NCBI GenBank assembly: GCA_963665395.2
Contig: OY762251.1
Coordinates: forward strand, 620,001-684,000
DNA: 64,000 nucleotides
Direction of reading: 5' to 3'
Source: Bin87 sp963665395
GTDB lineage: Bacteria; Chloroflexota; Dehalococcoidia; Lucifugimonadales; UBA3495
The position numbers were made by a program, and so were the translations under genes. Position 1 is the stretch's first letter. Each line of letters begins with the position of its first letter. Below, one piece after another: positions 48,285-56,406 of the stretch. The notes under the pieces are model-generated. The model was not told the origin of the DNA and did not search any database. It worked only from the letters and a program-made list of their open reading frames with translations.

Positions 48285-49121
48285 CTAATCCGATGAATCC
48301 TGCTTCTGACCATCCTCGCCCTGCTGCAATCGTTTTTCCAGCCGTTCCAGGGTGGCTTGGGCGGCGCGGAGTTCGCGGAGCAGTTCCTCCTGGGTCACCG
48401 GCCCTTCCGATTCTGCCGTCCGTTCCGCCTTGGCCTCGTCCAGGCTGTTGATGATGATGGCGATGAACATATTGATGACCACGAAGGTGCCCACCACCAC
48501 GAAACTCACGAAATAGACCCACGCCCAAGAGTGATGCTCCATGGCGATGTTCATAGTCCGCGTCCAGTTGTCCAGGGTGGTGATGTTGAACAGGGTCAGC
48601 AGGGCTCTCCCCAGGGTGCCCCAGTGTTCGGGATCGTGTTCGTGGAACAGCTGGTGTCCCATGATGGCGTAGATGTAGGCCACGATGCTCATCAGCATGA
48701 TGACGTGGCCCACGCTGGGGATGGAACGCACCAGCGCCGCCACAATCAGCCGCAGGTCCCGGATGGCCGAAATCAGGCGCACCACCCGCAGCAGCCGGGC
48801 CAGGCGGGCGATCATCGCAAACTGGCCGGTGGCCGGCATCAGGGCGAAAACGATGATCAGGAAGTCGAATACGTTCCAGCCGTCGCGGAAGTAGCGCTGC
48901 GGCCGGGGCCACTGGGCCAGCATTTTCAGCGCCGCCTCGACGATGAACACCCACAGGGCGACGTCGTTGCCCAGGTACAGCCAGTCGCCATACCGCCGGC
49001 TGATGGTAGCCGAAGTTTCCAGCCCCAGTATGATGCCGTTGACGATGATGACGCCGATGATGAAGTATTCAAACCAGGTGGAGTTGACCAGGCGGGCGGA
49101 GAAGTTGACGAGTCGGGTCAT
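48285..49121 (-). CDS. voltage-gated cation channel, NaChBac-like ion transporter
   Basis: 278 residues with one six-span domain: S1 WFEYFIIGVIIVNGIILGLE, S3 DGWNVFDFLIIVFALM, S4 ARLARLLRVVRLISAIRDL with regularly spaced Arg, pore helix ALLTLFNITTLDNWTRTMN, and S6 FVVVGTFVVINMFIAIIINS. A C-terminal coiled coil (RAAQATLERLEKRLQQG) would assemble the tetramer. The filter reads TTLDNWT, where known bacterial sodium channels have TLESW. Asp replacing Glu may change selectivity. Confidence 0.9.
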   Translation of the reverse strand: MTRLVNFSARLVNSTWFEYFIIGVIIVNGIILGLETSATISRRYGDWLYLGNDVALWVFIVEAALKMLAQWPRPQRYFRDGWNVFDFLIIVFALMPATGQFAMIARLARLLRVVRLISAIRDLRLIVAALVRSIPSVGHVIMLMSIVAYIYAIMGHQLFHEHDPEHWGTLGRALLTLFNITTLDNWTRTMNIAMEHHSWAWVYFVSFVVVGTFVVINMFIAIIINSLDEAKAERTAESEGPVTQEELLRELRAAQATLERLEKRLQQGEDGQKQDSSD

Positions 49122-49194
49122 GGGTGCGGGAGACCTTGCGCAGGGATGCCGGGAATCGTATCAGAGGCCGAACCTGGCGCGTAACCTTTTCGGA

Positions 49195-49314
49195 AATCGT
49201 CAGAAGCAGGATTCACCGGATTTGAAGGATTATCAGGATTGGAGACGCTACTTCTGATGGGTTTCTCAATCCTGATAATCCCGCGCAATCCCGAAAATCC
49301 TGCTTCTGACGATT
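49195..49314. repeat. inverted pair of TCAGAAGCAGGATT repeats
   Basis: A perfect 19-bp inverted repeat, AATCGTCAGAAGCAGGATT at 49195-49213 and its complement at 49296-49314, with further complementarity inside (GGATTATCAGGATTG / CAATCCTGATAATCC). The whole can fold into one long hairpin between divergent genes. Confidence 0.85.
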
Positions 49315-49378
49315 CCCCGTAAGGTCATGCCAATCCGTGCTAGAATCCCACCCGATCAACCTGCCGGGGAGGTGCAAC

Positions 49379-50194
49379 GTGAGCAGCGCCAGGATTAACG
49401 GAATCGACTTGCATTACCAGAGCTACGGCGAGGGCGACGCCATCGTGTTCGCCCATGGCGCCGGCGGCAATCTGCTCAGCTGGTGGCAGCAGATACCCTT
49501 CTTCTCCCAGCGGTATCGCTGCGTTACCTTTGACCATCGCGGCTTCGGCCACTCTTATGACCTGCCCGACGGCCCGGGCGCCAACGCTTTTGTGGACGAT
49601 CTGGCCGGCCTGCTGGACCACCTGGGCATCGAATCGGCCCACCTGGTGGCTCAGTCCATGGGCGGGCGCACCATGCTGGGCTTCGCCGTTTCCCATCCCA
49701 ACCGGGTCAAGAGCCTGGTGATGGCCGACACGGTGGGCGGCATGAACGTGCCGGAGGTGCTGGAACAGCAGCGCAGCTGGGCGGAAAAGCAGGCGGCCAA
49801 CCCTTCGGCCAATGGCGAAATCGGCTTCCGCGCCGTGTCGCCCCTGTTCGTGCAGCGCAACCCCAATCTGGCCAACCTGTACCTCCAGGTATCGCGCACC
49901 AACCCGCCCCGGCACAACCCGCCCGGTGGGATGCCGACCGGCCCCAGCGCGGCGCAGTTGGCGAACCTGAAGGCGCCGACGTTGTTCTTCGTGGGCGAGG
50001 ACGACCAGATTTCGCCGCCTTCGGTGATTGAGGCCGGCGCTCGCGCCATCCCCGGCGCACGTTTGCTACGGGTTCCAGAGGCCGGCCATTCCGTCTATTT
50101 CGAGAAACCTGACATCTTCAACTTCGAGGCGCTGCGGTTTATTGAGAGCGCCGTTGCCACCGCCGTGCCGGAACCCGTCGTCGCCGGCGTTTAG
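49379..50194 (+). CDS. alpha/beta hydrolase
   Basis: GTG 49379 is chosen because GGGGAGGTG lies just upstream; the longer frame has no such site. 271 residues: oxyanion motif AHGAGGNLLSWWQQIP, nucleophile elbow LVAQSMGGRTMLG, acidic residue in FFVGEDDQISPP, and His in AGHSVYFEKP. The complete Ser-Asp-His triad indicates an active esterase, lactonase or related enzyme. Substrate unknown. Confidence 0.88.
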   Translation: MSSARINGIDLHYQSYGEGDAIVFAHGAGGNLLSWWQQIPFFSQRYRCVTFDHRGFGHSYDLPDGPGANAFVDDLAGLLDHLGIESAHLVAQSMGGRTMLGFAVSHPNRVKSLVMADTVGGMNVPEVLEQQRSWAEKQAANPSANGEIGFRAVSPLFVQRNPNLANLYLQVSRTNPPRHNPPGGMPTGPSAAQLANLKAPTLFFVGEDDQISPPSVIEAGARAIPGARLLRVPEAGHSVYFEKPDIFNFEALRFIESAVATAVPEPVVAGV

Positions 50195-50220
50195 GTTCGG
50201 CGACCTGACGTGCGCACTCC

Positions 50221-50334
50221 GTTTGTCATTGCGAGGAGCGCAGCGACGCGGCAATCCCGACGCGGAAGGAACGGCGCTCGCTATAGCAACGAGATTGCCA
50301 CCCCCGCATCAAGTGCGGGGTCGCAATGACAAAC
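50221..50334. repeat. GTCATTGCGAG palindromic repeat
   Basis: GTTTGTCATTGCGAGGAGCG at the left and GTCGCAATGACAAAC at the right form inverted ends around about 80 bp that includes a CCCCGCATCAAGTGCGGGG hairpin. It lies upstream of the enoyl-CoA hydratase gene. Confidence 0.85.
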
Positions 50335-50372
50335 CTGAACGGCCAAGGTCCTGTCTTGGTAGGGAGGACATA

Positions 50373-51140
50373 TTGATCACCGGCGTGGACATAACGGGGC
50401 AGGACGGCATCGCCTCCCTGTCCATCAATGGCCGCACTCACCTGAACCTGCTGGGGCAGGCCGTGTTTCAAGCCCTCCACCAACAGGTAACTGAATGCGG
50501 CGAGGACGAAACGGTGCGGGCCATCGTGTTGCAGGGGGCCGGCGATAGGGCCTTTTCCGCCGGCGTTGACCTCCGCGAGATGAAGGACCTGACGCCGGTC
50601 ACCGCCGAAGCGTTCATCCGCAGCCTGCACCGGGCGGCCCGCAGCCTGCTGGACGCGCCGCTGCCGGTGGTGGCGGCCATACGCGGCCCCTGCCTGGGCG
50701 GCGCGCTGGAGCTGGCCCTGGCCGCCGACATTCGCATCGCCGCCAGCGACGCCATCATGGGCCTGCCCGAGGTGCGGGTGGGCCTGCCGTCGGTGATCGA
50801 AGCATCGCTGCTGCCCCCCACCATCGGCCTGGGCCGCGCCCGGCGGATGCTGCTCACCGGCGAGACTATCGACGCCGCGGAGGCGTGGCGCATCGGGCTG
50901 GTTGACGAGGTGGTTGAACCGGAGGAGCTGCATGACGCGGCGACGGCCATGGCCCGCCAGTTCCAGGGCATGGCCCGGCCCGTACTGGCCGCGCAGAAAG
51001 ACATCGTTGCCAGGTGGCTGGAGCTGGGCGAGGCTGATGCAGCGGAATACACCATCAAGGCATTCGCCCTGGGCTTCGCCACACCGTATCCCAATGAGGC
51101 CATGACCGCCTTTTTGGAAAAGCAGGCACCACGATTCTAG
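50373..51140 (+). CDS. enoyl-CoA hydratase/isomerase family protein
   Basis: TTG 50373 with GGGAGGA just upstream; upstream frame is repeat read-through. 255 residues: GIASLSINGRTHLNLLGQAV, oxyanion-hole segments GDRAFSAGVDLREMK and IRGPCLGGALELALAADIRI, and GLPEVRVGLPSVIEASLLPP (candidate acid/base Glu region). It is a crotonase-fold enzyme acting on acyl-CoA esters. Context gives no specific pathway. Confidence 0.9.
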   Translation: MITGVDITGQDGIASLSINGRTHLNLLGQAVFQALHQQVTECGEDETVRAIVLQGAGDRAFSAGVDLREMKDLTPVTAEAFIRSLHRAARSLLDAPLPVVAAIRGPCLGGALELALAADIRIAASDAIMGLPEVRVGLPSVIEASLLPPTIGLGRARRMLLTGETIDAAEAWRIGLVDEVVEPEELHDAATAMARQFQGMARPVLAAQKDIVARWLELGEADAAEYTIKAFALGFATPYPNEAMTAFLEKQAPRF

Positions 51141-51240
51141 GCCCCTCTCCCACGAGGGGAGAGGGGTTTGGGGTGAGGGGCAACCCTTGCTCATAGTGAT
51201 TTCACCCTCACCCTAACCCTCTCCCATCAAGGGAGAGGGG
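51141..51240. repeat. inverted pair of CCCTCTCC hairpin repeats
   Basis: GCCCCTCTCCCACGAGGGG with its GAGAGGGG arm forms one hairpin (51141-51166). A second, CCCTCTCCCATCAAGGGAG, follows at about 51218-51239. GGGGTGAGGGG and CCCTCACCC make the two halves mutually complementary. It fills the gap to the nitroreductase gene. Confidence 0.75.
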
Positions 51241-51256
51241 ACAATTGGAGGATGTT

Positions 51257-51898
51257 ATGACCGAAGGAACCGAACTGTTTCACATCATGCAAACCACCCG
51301 GGCCATGCGCCGGCTCAAGCCCGACCCGGTTCCCGACGAGCTGATCCAGCGCATCCTCCAGGCGGGACAGTGGGCGGCCAACGGCGGGGCCAACCAACGC
51401 TGGCGGTTTCTGGTCGTCAAGGACCGGAGCATCAAAGAGCGGGTGCAGCAGTGGTATCAGAAGGCTTTTGACGAGGTGGTTGGCCCCCGCTACCGCGGCA
51501 GCGAGCCGCCGCCCGGTTCCAGCCCGGGACGCTACCGCCGCCAGCACGATGCCGTGGAGTACCTCACCGAGCACTACCACGAGGCCCCGGTGTGGATTGT
51601 GGCCTGCCAGGACGATGGAGAGGAGACGCCCTCCCGCTCGGCCGGCGCGTCCATCTACCCGGCGGTGCAGAATATGCTGCTGGCCGCCCGCGCCCTGGGC
51701 CTGGGGTCAACCCTGACCAGCCGGCACCTGCGCCACGAAAAAGAGGTTGAGGAGATACTGGGCCTGCCGCCCGGCGTCCATTCCTACGCCATCCTGCCCA
51801 TCGGCTACCCCATGGGCAACTTCGGCCCGGTGCGGCGCGGCCCCCTTGCCGACGTGGTGTACTTGGACAAGTGGGGTGAGCACTACCTGGACGAATAG
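51257..51898 (+). CDS. nitroreductase family protein
   Basis: ATG 51257 with TTGGAGG upstream. 213 residues. FMN-binding segment MQTTRAMRRLKPDPVPDEL with the conserved R-x-x-R pair, QAGQWAANGGANQRWRFLVV, ASIYPAVQNMLLAARALGLG and LPIGYPMGNFGPVRRGPL. These flavoproteins reduce nitro groups, quinones or other substrates with NAD(P)H. The VYLDKWGEHYLDE tail is as in many actinobacterial/Chloroflexi members. Confidence 0.9.
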   Translation: MTEGTELFHIMQTTRAMRRLKPDPVPDELIQRILQAGQWAANGGANQRWRFLVVKDRSIKERVQQWYQKAFDEVVGPRYRGSEPPPGSSPGRYRRQHDAVEYLTEHYHEAPVWIVACQDDGEETPSRSAGASIYPAVQNMLLAARALGLGSTLTSRHLRHEKEVEEILGLPPGVHSYAILPIGYPMGNFGPVRRGPLADVVYLDKWGEHYLDE

Positions 51899-51917
51899 CC
51901 GGCCGACCCCCAAGCTT

Positions 51918-52166
51918 TTATTCTTCCGCGATCAGGCCGGCAGCGAGCAGCGCGTCGCGGAGCGCGTCGCCGGAAATGGCGTGGCTGGCGGTCCAGCCGC
52001 TATCCGGGCGGCCGGCCGTGCCCCGGGTCCACACCACCAGAACGCCCGTTTCCTCGTCGGTCTCTGCGGAGACGGTGCCGCGTTCGATCTGGGTTCTGGA
52101 CACCATCCCCCACTCCTCCGTGGAGAACATGAGCCGTTGGTTGCTGGTGGGCGCTGGTTCGGGCAT
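51918..52166 (-). CDS. hypothetical small protein
   Basis: ATG 52166 is the first plausible start; upstream residues are not supported. 82 residues: PEPAPTSNQRLMFSTEEWGM, VSRTQIERGTVSAETDEETG, VLVVWTRGTAGRPDSGW, ISGDALRDALLAAGLIAEE. It looks like a beta-sheet with a terminal helix. No family recognised. The gene is convergent with the nitroreductase. Confidence 0.5.
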   Translation of the reverse strand: MPEPAPTSNQRLMFSTEEWGMVSRTQIERGTVSAETDEETGVLVVWTRGTAGRPDSGWTASHAISGDALRDALLAAGLIAEE

Positions 52167-52261
52167 TGGATGGTGTCTCCTGCATGAAATGCGGATCGAT
52201 GTTGACCGGCCAACTATATCACAAGGCACGTTGGCGCTCGGCTGCCGTCGGGTACGGATAC

Positions 52262-52416
52262 AGGGTCTTTCGGTTTTCACATTTGTCATTGCGAGCGTAG
52301 CGAAGCAATCTCGTCAAGGCTCCGGTTGCTAACCACAAACGGGTCTGTTCCAACGACGAGATTGCCATCCGCCAGAGGCGGACTATGCTCCTCGCAATGA
52401 CAACCGAAAGACCCCG
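52262..52416. repeat. composite palindrome: AGGGTCTTTCGGTT arms around two GTCATTGCGAG repeats
   Basis: Outer arms AGGGTCTTTCGGTT and AACCGAAAGACCC (52402 onward) enclose inverted GTCATTGCGAGCG / GCTCCTCGCAATGAC units and a TCCGCCAGAGGCGGA hairpin. Same design as 54991-55134 and, with different outer arms, 56205-56338. Confidence 0.8.
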
Positions 52417-52514
52417 GGTACGGATAAGGTTGACGCGCATCTGGGAAGGACTGCATACTCGACCCCGCCAGCCAACTCGGCTTGAGAACCATGCAACTGA
52501 AGCGGAGGTGAACC

Positions 52515-54986
52515 ATGGCAGGACCATGTACCGGCCTGACCGTCCTGGATTTATCGTTGGGGATGCCGGGCGCGCTCTGCGCCCTGGTAATGGCCGACTA
52601 CGGCGCCGACGTCATCAAGGTTGAACCCCCCGGCGGAGACCCTTTCCGCTTTCAGCCGGCCTGGATTTCGTGGAACCGGGGCAAGAAGGGCATCGTCCTG
52701 GATCTCGAAACTGCCGAAGGGCGCGAGCAGGCCATCCGGCTGGCCGCCGGGGCCGACGTTCTCGTGGAGTCCTTCCGCCCGGGAGACATGGACGAATGGG
52801 GGTTAGGCTATGACGCCCTGTCGCAGTTATACCCGCGGCTGGTGTATTGCTCCATTACGGGTTTTGGGCAAAAGGGGCCGCTGCGCCGGGTAAAAGGCTA
52901 CGAGGGCGTCGTGGCGGCCAAAGCCGGCCGGATGCTCAACCTGGAGGGGCAGCCCAACCGCGATGGCCCGGTGTATTCGGCGGTGCATACCGGCAGCTGG
53001 CACGCCAGCCAGGCGGCGGTGCGCGGGATCCTGGGCGCCCTCCGGGTGCGGGATCTATGCGGGCGCGGGCAATGGGTGCAGACCAGCATCGTCCAGGCCC
53101 TGGCTTCTCCCCACGACAACAACGTCGGCGACGGTGGGCTGGTGAATATGCAGCTCCGCCGCCGGGACCCGGATCGCTTCCCCCTACGGCCACGGGGCCG
53201 GGGCCTCTCTTCCATTGGCTACGTTCCGGTGCGAACCAGCGACGGAACCTGGCTCCAGCACGCCAATCAGCGGGTGCCGCACATCCAGGGGCATCTGAAG
53301 GCCATCGGACTCGGGGATCTGATCGAAGATGAGCGGTTTGCGAGAGTTCCCGCCCTGAACTTTGAGAACCAGGAACTCCTGCGCCGGGAAATACTGAAGT
53401 CGCAGGAGGAGAAAACCGCCGACGAGTGGATGGAGATTTACCTCCAGGACGGCAACATCGCCGCCGAACCCTATCGCACCAGCGTCCAGGCCATGGATCA
53501 TCCGGCGGTGGTTTCCAACGTCACCGTGGTAACCATCGACGACCCCCGCGTCGGCTCCTTGCGCACCCTGGCCCCCCTGGTGGATTTCAAGGAAACGCCC
53601 GGCGAGCCAAGCGGCCCAGCCCCGGACGTGGGACAGCACAACGACCAGGTGTTGGGACGCTTGGGACAGCAGACTGTGTCGTCAAACGGCAGCTCTCCGG
53701 CGGCGGACACTGCTGATGCGCCGGCCCATCCCCTGGCCGGGATCACCGTCCTGGATTTGGCTACGATCCAGGCCGGGCCCTACGGCGCGGCCCTTTTGGC
53801 GGACCTGGGGGCGCGGGTCATCAAGGTCGATGCCACCGACCGGCGACTGGACGAGGGACGGCGTTCCACCGCGCAGGCGATGGCCGACGCGCGCACCTAT
53901 GCCGGCAAGGAGGGTATCCAGATCGACCTTCAGACCGCGGAGGGCAAGGAGATCATCCACAAGCTCATCGCCCAGGCCGATGTTCTCGCGCACAACTTCC
54001 GCCTCGGCGTTCCCGAGCGTCTCCAGGTCGATTGGGAGACCTGCCGGAAGATCAATCCCCGGATGATCCACGTCTGGATGGGCACCTACGGCGAGCACGG
54101 AGAACACGCCCGCCGGCCGGGCGCGCATCCCATTCCCGGCGCCATCATGGGCGGCGCCATGCGGCAGATGGGACAGGGAATGCCCCCGCCGCCGGAACAG
54201 GTCATGGACGTTGAGGAGGCGGTTGAGGCGACCCGCTGGATTATGAAATCCAACTGGGGGCCGGACCAGAACACGTCCCCGGTCGTGGCCACGGCCATCC
54301 TCCTGGGCCTGCGGGCGCGTGAGATCACCGGCAAGGGTCAGCCCGTCCACGTCACCATGCTCAACGCCAACGCCTGGACCAACGCCGACGAGTATTTTGA
54401 CCACGCCAACCGCCCGCCCATCGCCCGGCCCGACGCGGAGATACACGGCCTCCATGCCCTGTACCGTCTCTACCGCGCCGCGCAGGGTTGGGTATTCCTG
54501 GGCTGCCTGTTCCAGGACGAGTGGGAAGCATTCTGCCGCGCCGCGCAACGGGAAGAACTCCTGGCCGATCCCCGGTTTTCCACTCCAGAGGCTCGGCAGG
54601 CCAACGATGAAGCCCTGATCGCCGAGGTCTCGGCAATCTTCGCCGGGCGCGCCGCTGCCGAATGGGAAGAGTCGCTGACCGGGGCGGACGTCGGCTGCGT
54701 CCAGGCCGACGAAGCCCTGGAGGGGGATTTTTACGCCGACCATCCCCACGCCAGGGCGAATGACCTCAGCGTTGAGGTGGAGCATCCCCACGTCGGAAAA
54801 TACCGCCGTTACGGTGGCTTGGTCGAATTCTCCCTTACTCCGGGCATCTACCGAACCTCCATCCAGGTCGGCCAGCATACCAGGCCCCTGCTCCGGGAGC
54901 TCGGGTATGACGACGGGCAAATCGATGACTTGGGAACGCGAGGAGTCGTCCAGTGGGCGGATCCCGCGGTGGGCGGCGAGCCGTAA
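52515..54986 (+). CDS. fused double CaiB/BaiF-type CoA transferase family protein
   Basis: 823 residues with two family III CoA-transferase halves. Half 1 (about 1-385) starts LTVLDLSLGMPGALCALVMA and half 2 (about 405-800) starts ITVLDLATIQAGPYGAALLA. Both have DLGA/YGADVIKV and GRGQ/GKGQ segments. Aligning by eye with formyl-CoA transferase, the catalytic Asp position is Asp584 in half 2 (NWGPDQNT). In half 1 the equivalent stretch is HTGSWHAS, without Asp. So half 2 is probably catalytic and half 1 structural. The usual enzyme is an interlocked homodimer; a fusion could give a pseudo-heterodimer. Confidence 0.88.
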   Translation: MAGPCTGLTVLDLSLGMPGALCALVMADYGADVIKVEPPGGDPFRFQPAWISWNRGKKGIVLDLETAEGREQAIRLAAGADVLVESFRPGDMDEWGLGYDALSQLYPRLVYCSITGFGQKGPLRRVKGYEGVVAAKAGRMLNLEGQPNRDGPVYSAVHTGSWHASQAAVRGILGALRVRDLCGRGQWVQTSIVQALASPHDNNVGDGGLVNMQLRRRDPDRFPLRPRGRGLSSIGYVPVRTSDGTWLQHANQRVPHIQGHLKAIGLGDLIEDERFARVPALNFENQELLRREILKSQEEKTADEWMEIYLQDGNIAAEPYRTSVQAMDHPAVVSNVTVVTIDDPRVGSLRTLAPLVDFKETPGEPSGPAPDVGQHNDQVLGRLGQQTVSSNGSSPAADTADAPAHPLAGITVLDLATIQAGPYGAALLADLGARVIKVDATDRRLDEGRRSTAQAMADARTYAGKEGIQIDLQTAEGKEIIHKLIAQADVLAHNFRLGVPERLQVDWETCRKINPRMIHVWMGTYGEHGEHARRPGAHPIPGAIMGGAMRQMGQGMPPPPEQVMDVEEAVEATRWIMKSNWGPDQNTSPVVATAILLGLRAREITGKGQPVHVTMLNANAWTNADEYFDHANRPPIARPDAEIHGLHALYRLYRAAQGWVFLGCLFQDEWEAFCRAAQREELLADPRFSTPEARQANDEALIAEVSAIFAGRAAAEWEESLTGADVGCVQADEALEGDFYADHPHARANDLSVEVEHPHVGKYRRYGGLVEFSLTPGIYRTSIQVGQHTRPLLRELGYDDGQIDDLGTRGVVQWADPAVGGEP

Positions 54987-54990
54987 GGGC

Positions 54991-55134
54991 AGGGTGTTTC
55001 AGTTCTCGCCCGTGTCATTGCGAGCGCAGCGTGGCAATCTCGTTGCGGTGCAGTTGTTTGCTACGTGGAACCCCGCTGCTCCAAACGAGATTGCCACGTC
55101 ACTGCGCTCCTCGCAATGACAACTGAAAGACCCT
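54991..55134. repeat. composite palindrome with AGGGTGTTTCAGTT arms
   Basis: Outer arms AGGGTGTTTCAGTT and AACTGAAAGACCCT enclose inverted GTCATTGCGAGCGCAGCG and TGCGCTCCTCGCAATGAC units. It fills the gap between the CoA-transferase and HAD genes. Confidence 0.85.
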
Positions 55135-55154
55135 GGCCGTAAGGGAGGCCATAC

Positions 55155-55514
55155 TTGGCAATACTGGTCAGTTTCGATATAGATGGCACGCTGGAAGCGG
55201 GCGACCCACCCGGGCCAATCACCATGAGTATGGTCCGGAAGGCCCAGGCCCACGGCTGCATTATCGGCAGCTCGTCCGACCGTCCGCTGCCGGTGCAGCA
55301 AGCCATTTGGGACCGGCACGGCATCGAAGTGAGTTTCATCTCGCACAAGCAAGGACTCGTGGACGTGAAGCGCCGCTTTCCCGCTGACGAGCATTACCAT
55401 ATCGGCGATACGGAAATGGACCAACAGTTTGCCCGGGAAGCGGGCTTCCGCTTCGTGTGGATGGATGATGGACACGCTGAGCCGTGGCTCAACGGTACGC
55501 AGAACGCGGATTAG
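55155..55514 (+). CDS. small HAD-superfamily hydrolase-like protein
   Basis: TTG start at 55155 with GGGAGG upstream. 119 residues: VSFDIDGTLEAGDPPGP (motif I with nucleophile and acid Asp), IIGSSSDRPLPVQQ (motif II Ser), and YHIGDTEMDQQFAREAG (motif IV). A compact HAD core without a cap domain; short for the family. Phosphatase activity is plausible, substrate unknown. Confidence 0.8.
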   Translation: MAILVSFDIDGTLEAGDPPGPITMSMVRKAQAHGCIIGSSSDRPLPVQQAIWDRHGIEVSFISHKQGLVDVKRRFPADEHYHIGDTEMDQQFAREAGFRFVWMDDGHAEPWLNGTQNAD

Positions 55515-55616
55515 ACGCGCTTTTTGACCGGCACAAGCGCTGTGCATATAATCCGCGCCATATAGCGTCGGCAACGGCGATGCGCGGTGTACAAGAATTT
55601 GCAGGAGGGACTAACC

Positions 55617-56045
55617 ATGTCAACCATCCCCGGGCTGGAGAGGCAGTCCCCGGTTCCCAACGATCTGACCAGGCCCTTCTGGGACGCCTGCAACGAGCGG
55701 CGGCTGGTCTTGCAGAACTGCACCACCTGCGCGCGGCTGCATTATCCGCCCGCCCCGCGTTGCGACCAGTGTGGCTCCGCCGACAACTTCGAGTGGAAAG
55801 AGGTGGAGGGCAAGGGACACATCGACGTGTACATGGTGATACGCGACTCGCGCATCAGGGGGTTCCGGTCGGCGCAGCCCATCAACTTCGCGGTGATAAC
55901 CCTGGACGAGGACCCGGGCATCAACTTCCTGTCCAACTTGCCGGGCACCCCGCCGGGGGAGGTTCCCGTCGGGGCGCCGGTGGAACTGATATTTGAAGAG
56001 ACCAGCAACGGCCAGTTGATCCACGAGTGGCGGGTGGTTACCTAG
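55617..56045 (+). CDS. Zn-ribbon / OB-fold protein (DUF35), thiolase partner
   Basis: ATG 55617 with GGAGGG upstream. 142 residues: N-terminal helices, zinc ribbon CTTCARLHYPPAPRCDQC (four Cys), and an OB-fold with GKGHIDVYMVIRDSRI and INFAVITLDE. DUF35 proteins pair with thiolase-like proteins and help bind acyl-CoA or form complexes with hydratases. A thiolase-like gene follows at 56407 after two palindromic repeats, matching that pairing. Confidence 0.9.
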   Translation: MSTIPGLERQSPVPNDLTRPFWDACNERRLVLQNCTTCARLHYPPAPRCDQCGSADNFEWKEVEGKGHIDVYMVIRDSRIRGFRSAQPINFAVITLDEDPGINFLSNLPGTPPGEVPVGAPVELIFEETSNGQLIHEWRVVT

Positions 56046-56200
56046 GGTCTGTTGACATTTTCCGTCATTCCCGCGAAAGCGGGAATCCAGTGGTCGAAAT
56101 CGCAAGCGATCTTTCCCGCTTCTTCATATCGCAATCTCTGGATTCCGGCTTTCGCCGGAATGACGAATAAAATTCAAAATGTCAACGGAATCTAGACCCT
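56044..56200. repeat. composite palindrome with AGGGTCTGTTGACATTTT arms around CCCGCGAAAGCGGG repeats
   Basis: The left arm AGGGTCTGTTGACATTTT overlaps the DUF35 stop region. The right arm is AAAATGTCAAC followed by TCTAGACCCT. Inside are inverted CGTCATTCCCGCGAAAGCGG and CCGGCTTTCGCCGGAATGAC units. This and the next element account for the whole 56046-56406 gene-free stretch. Confidence 0.8.
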
Positions 56201-56204
56201 CATG

Positions 56205-56338
56205 CGTACCCACTTTCCGCAAACTGTCATTGCGAGCGCAGCGTGGCAATCTCGTCGCCGGAGCAAACATCGCTCACCCGTCGAGATTGCCATCCGCCAG
56301 AGGCGGACTACGCTCCTCGCAATGACAAAGTGGGTACG
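56205..56338. repeat. composite palindrome with CGTACCCACTTT arms
   Basis: CGTACCCACTTT and AAAGTGGGTACG enclose inverted GTCATTGCGAGCGCAGCGTG and GCTCCTCGCAATGAC units plus a TCCGCCAGAGGCGGA hairpin. It lies directly upstream of the thiolase-like gene leader. Confidence 0.85.
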
Positions 56339-56406
56339 CGTGAGAACCCAGACCTTTACGGACCTGTGCACACGGTCAACAGCGCAAAACGCACGAGGGG
56401 GTTGAG

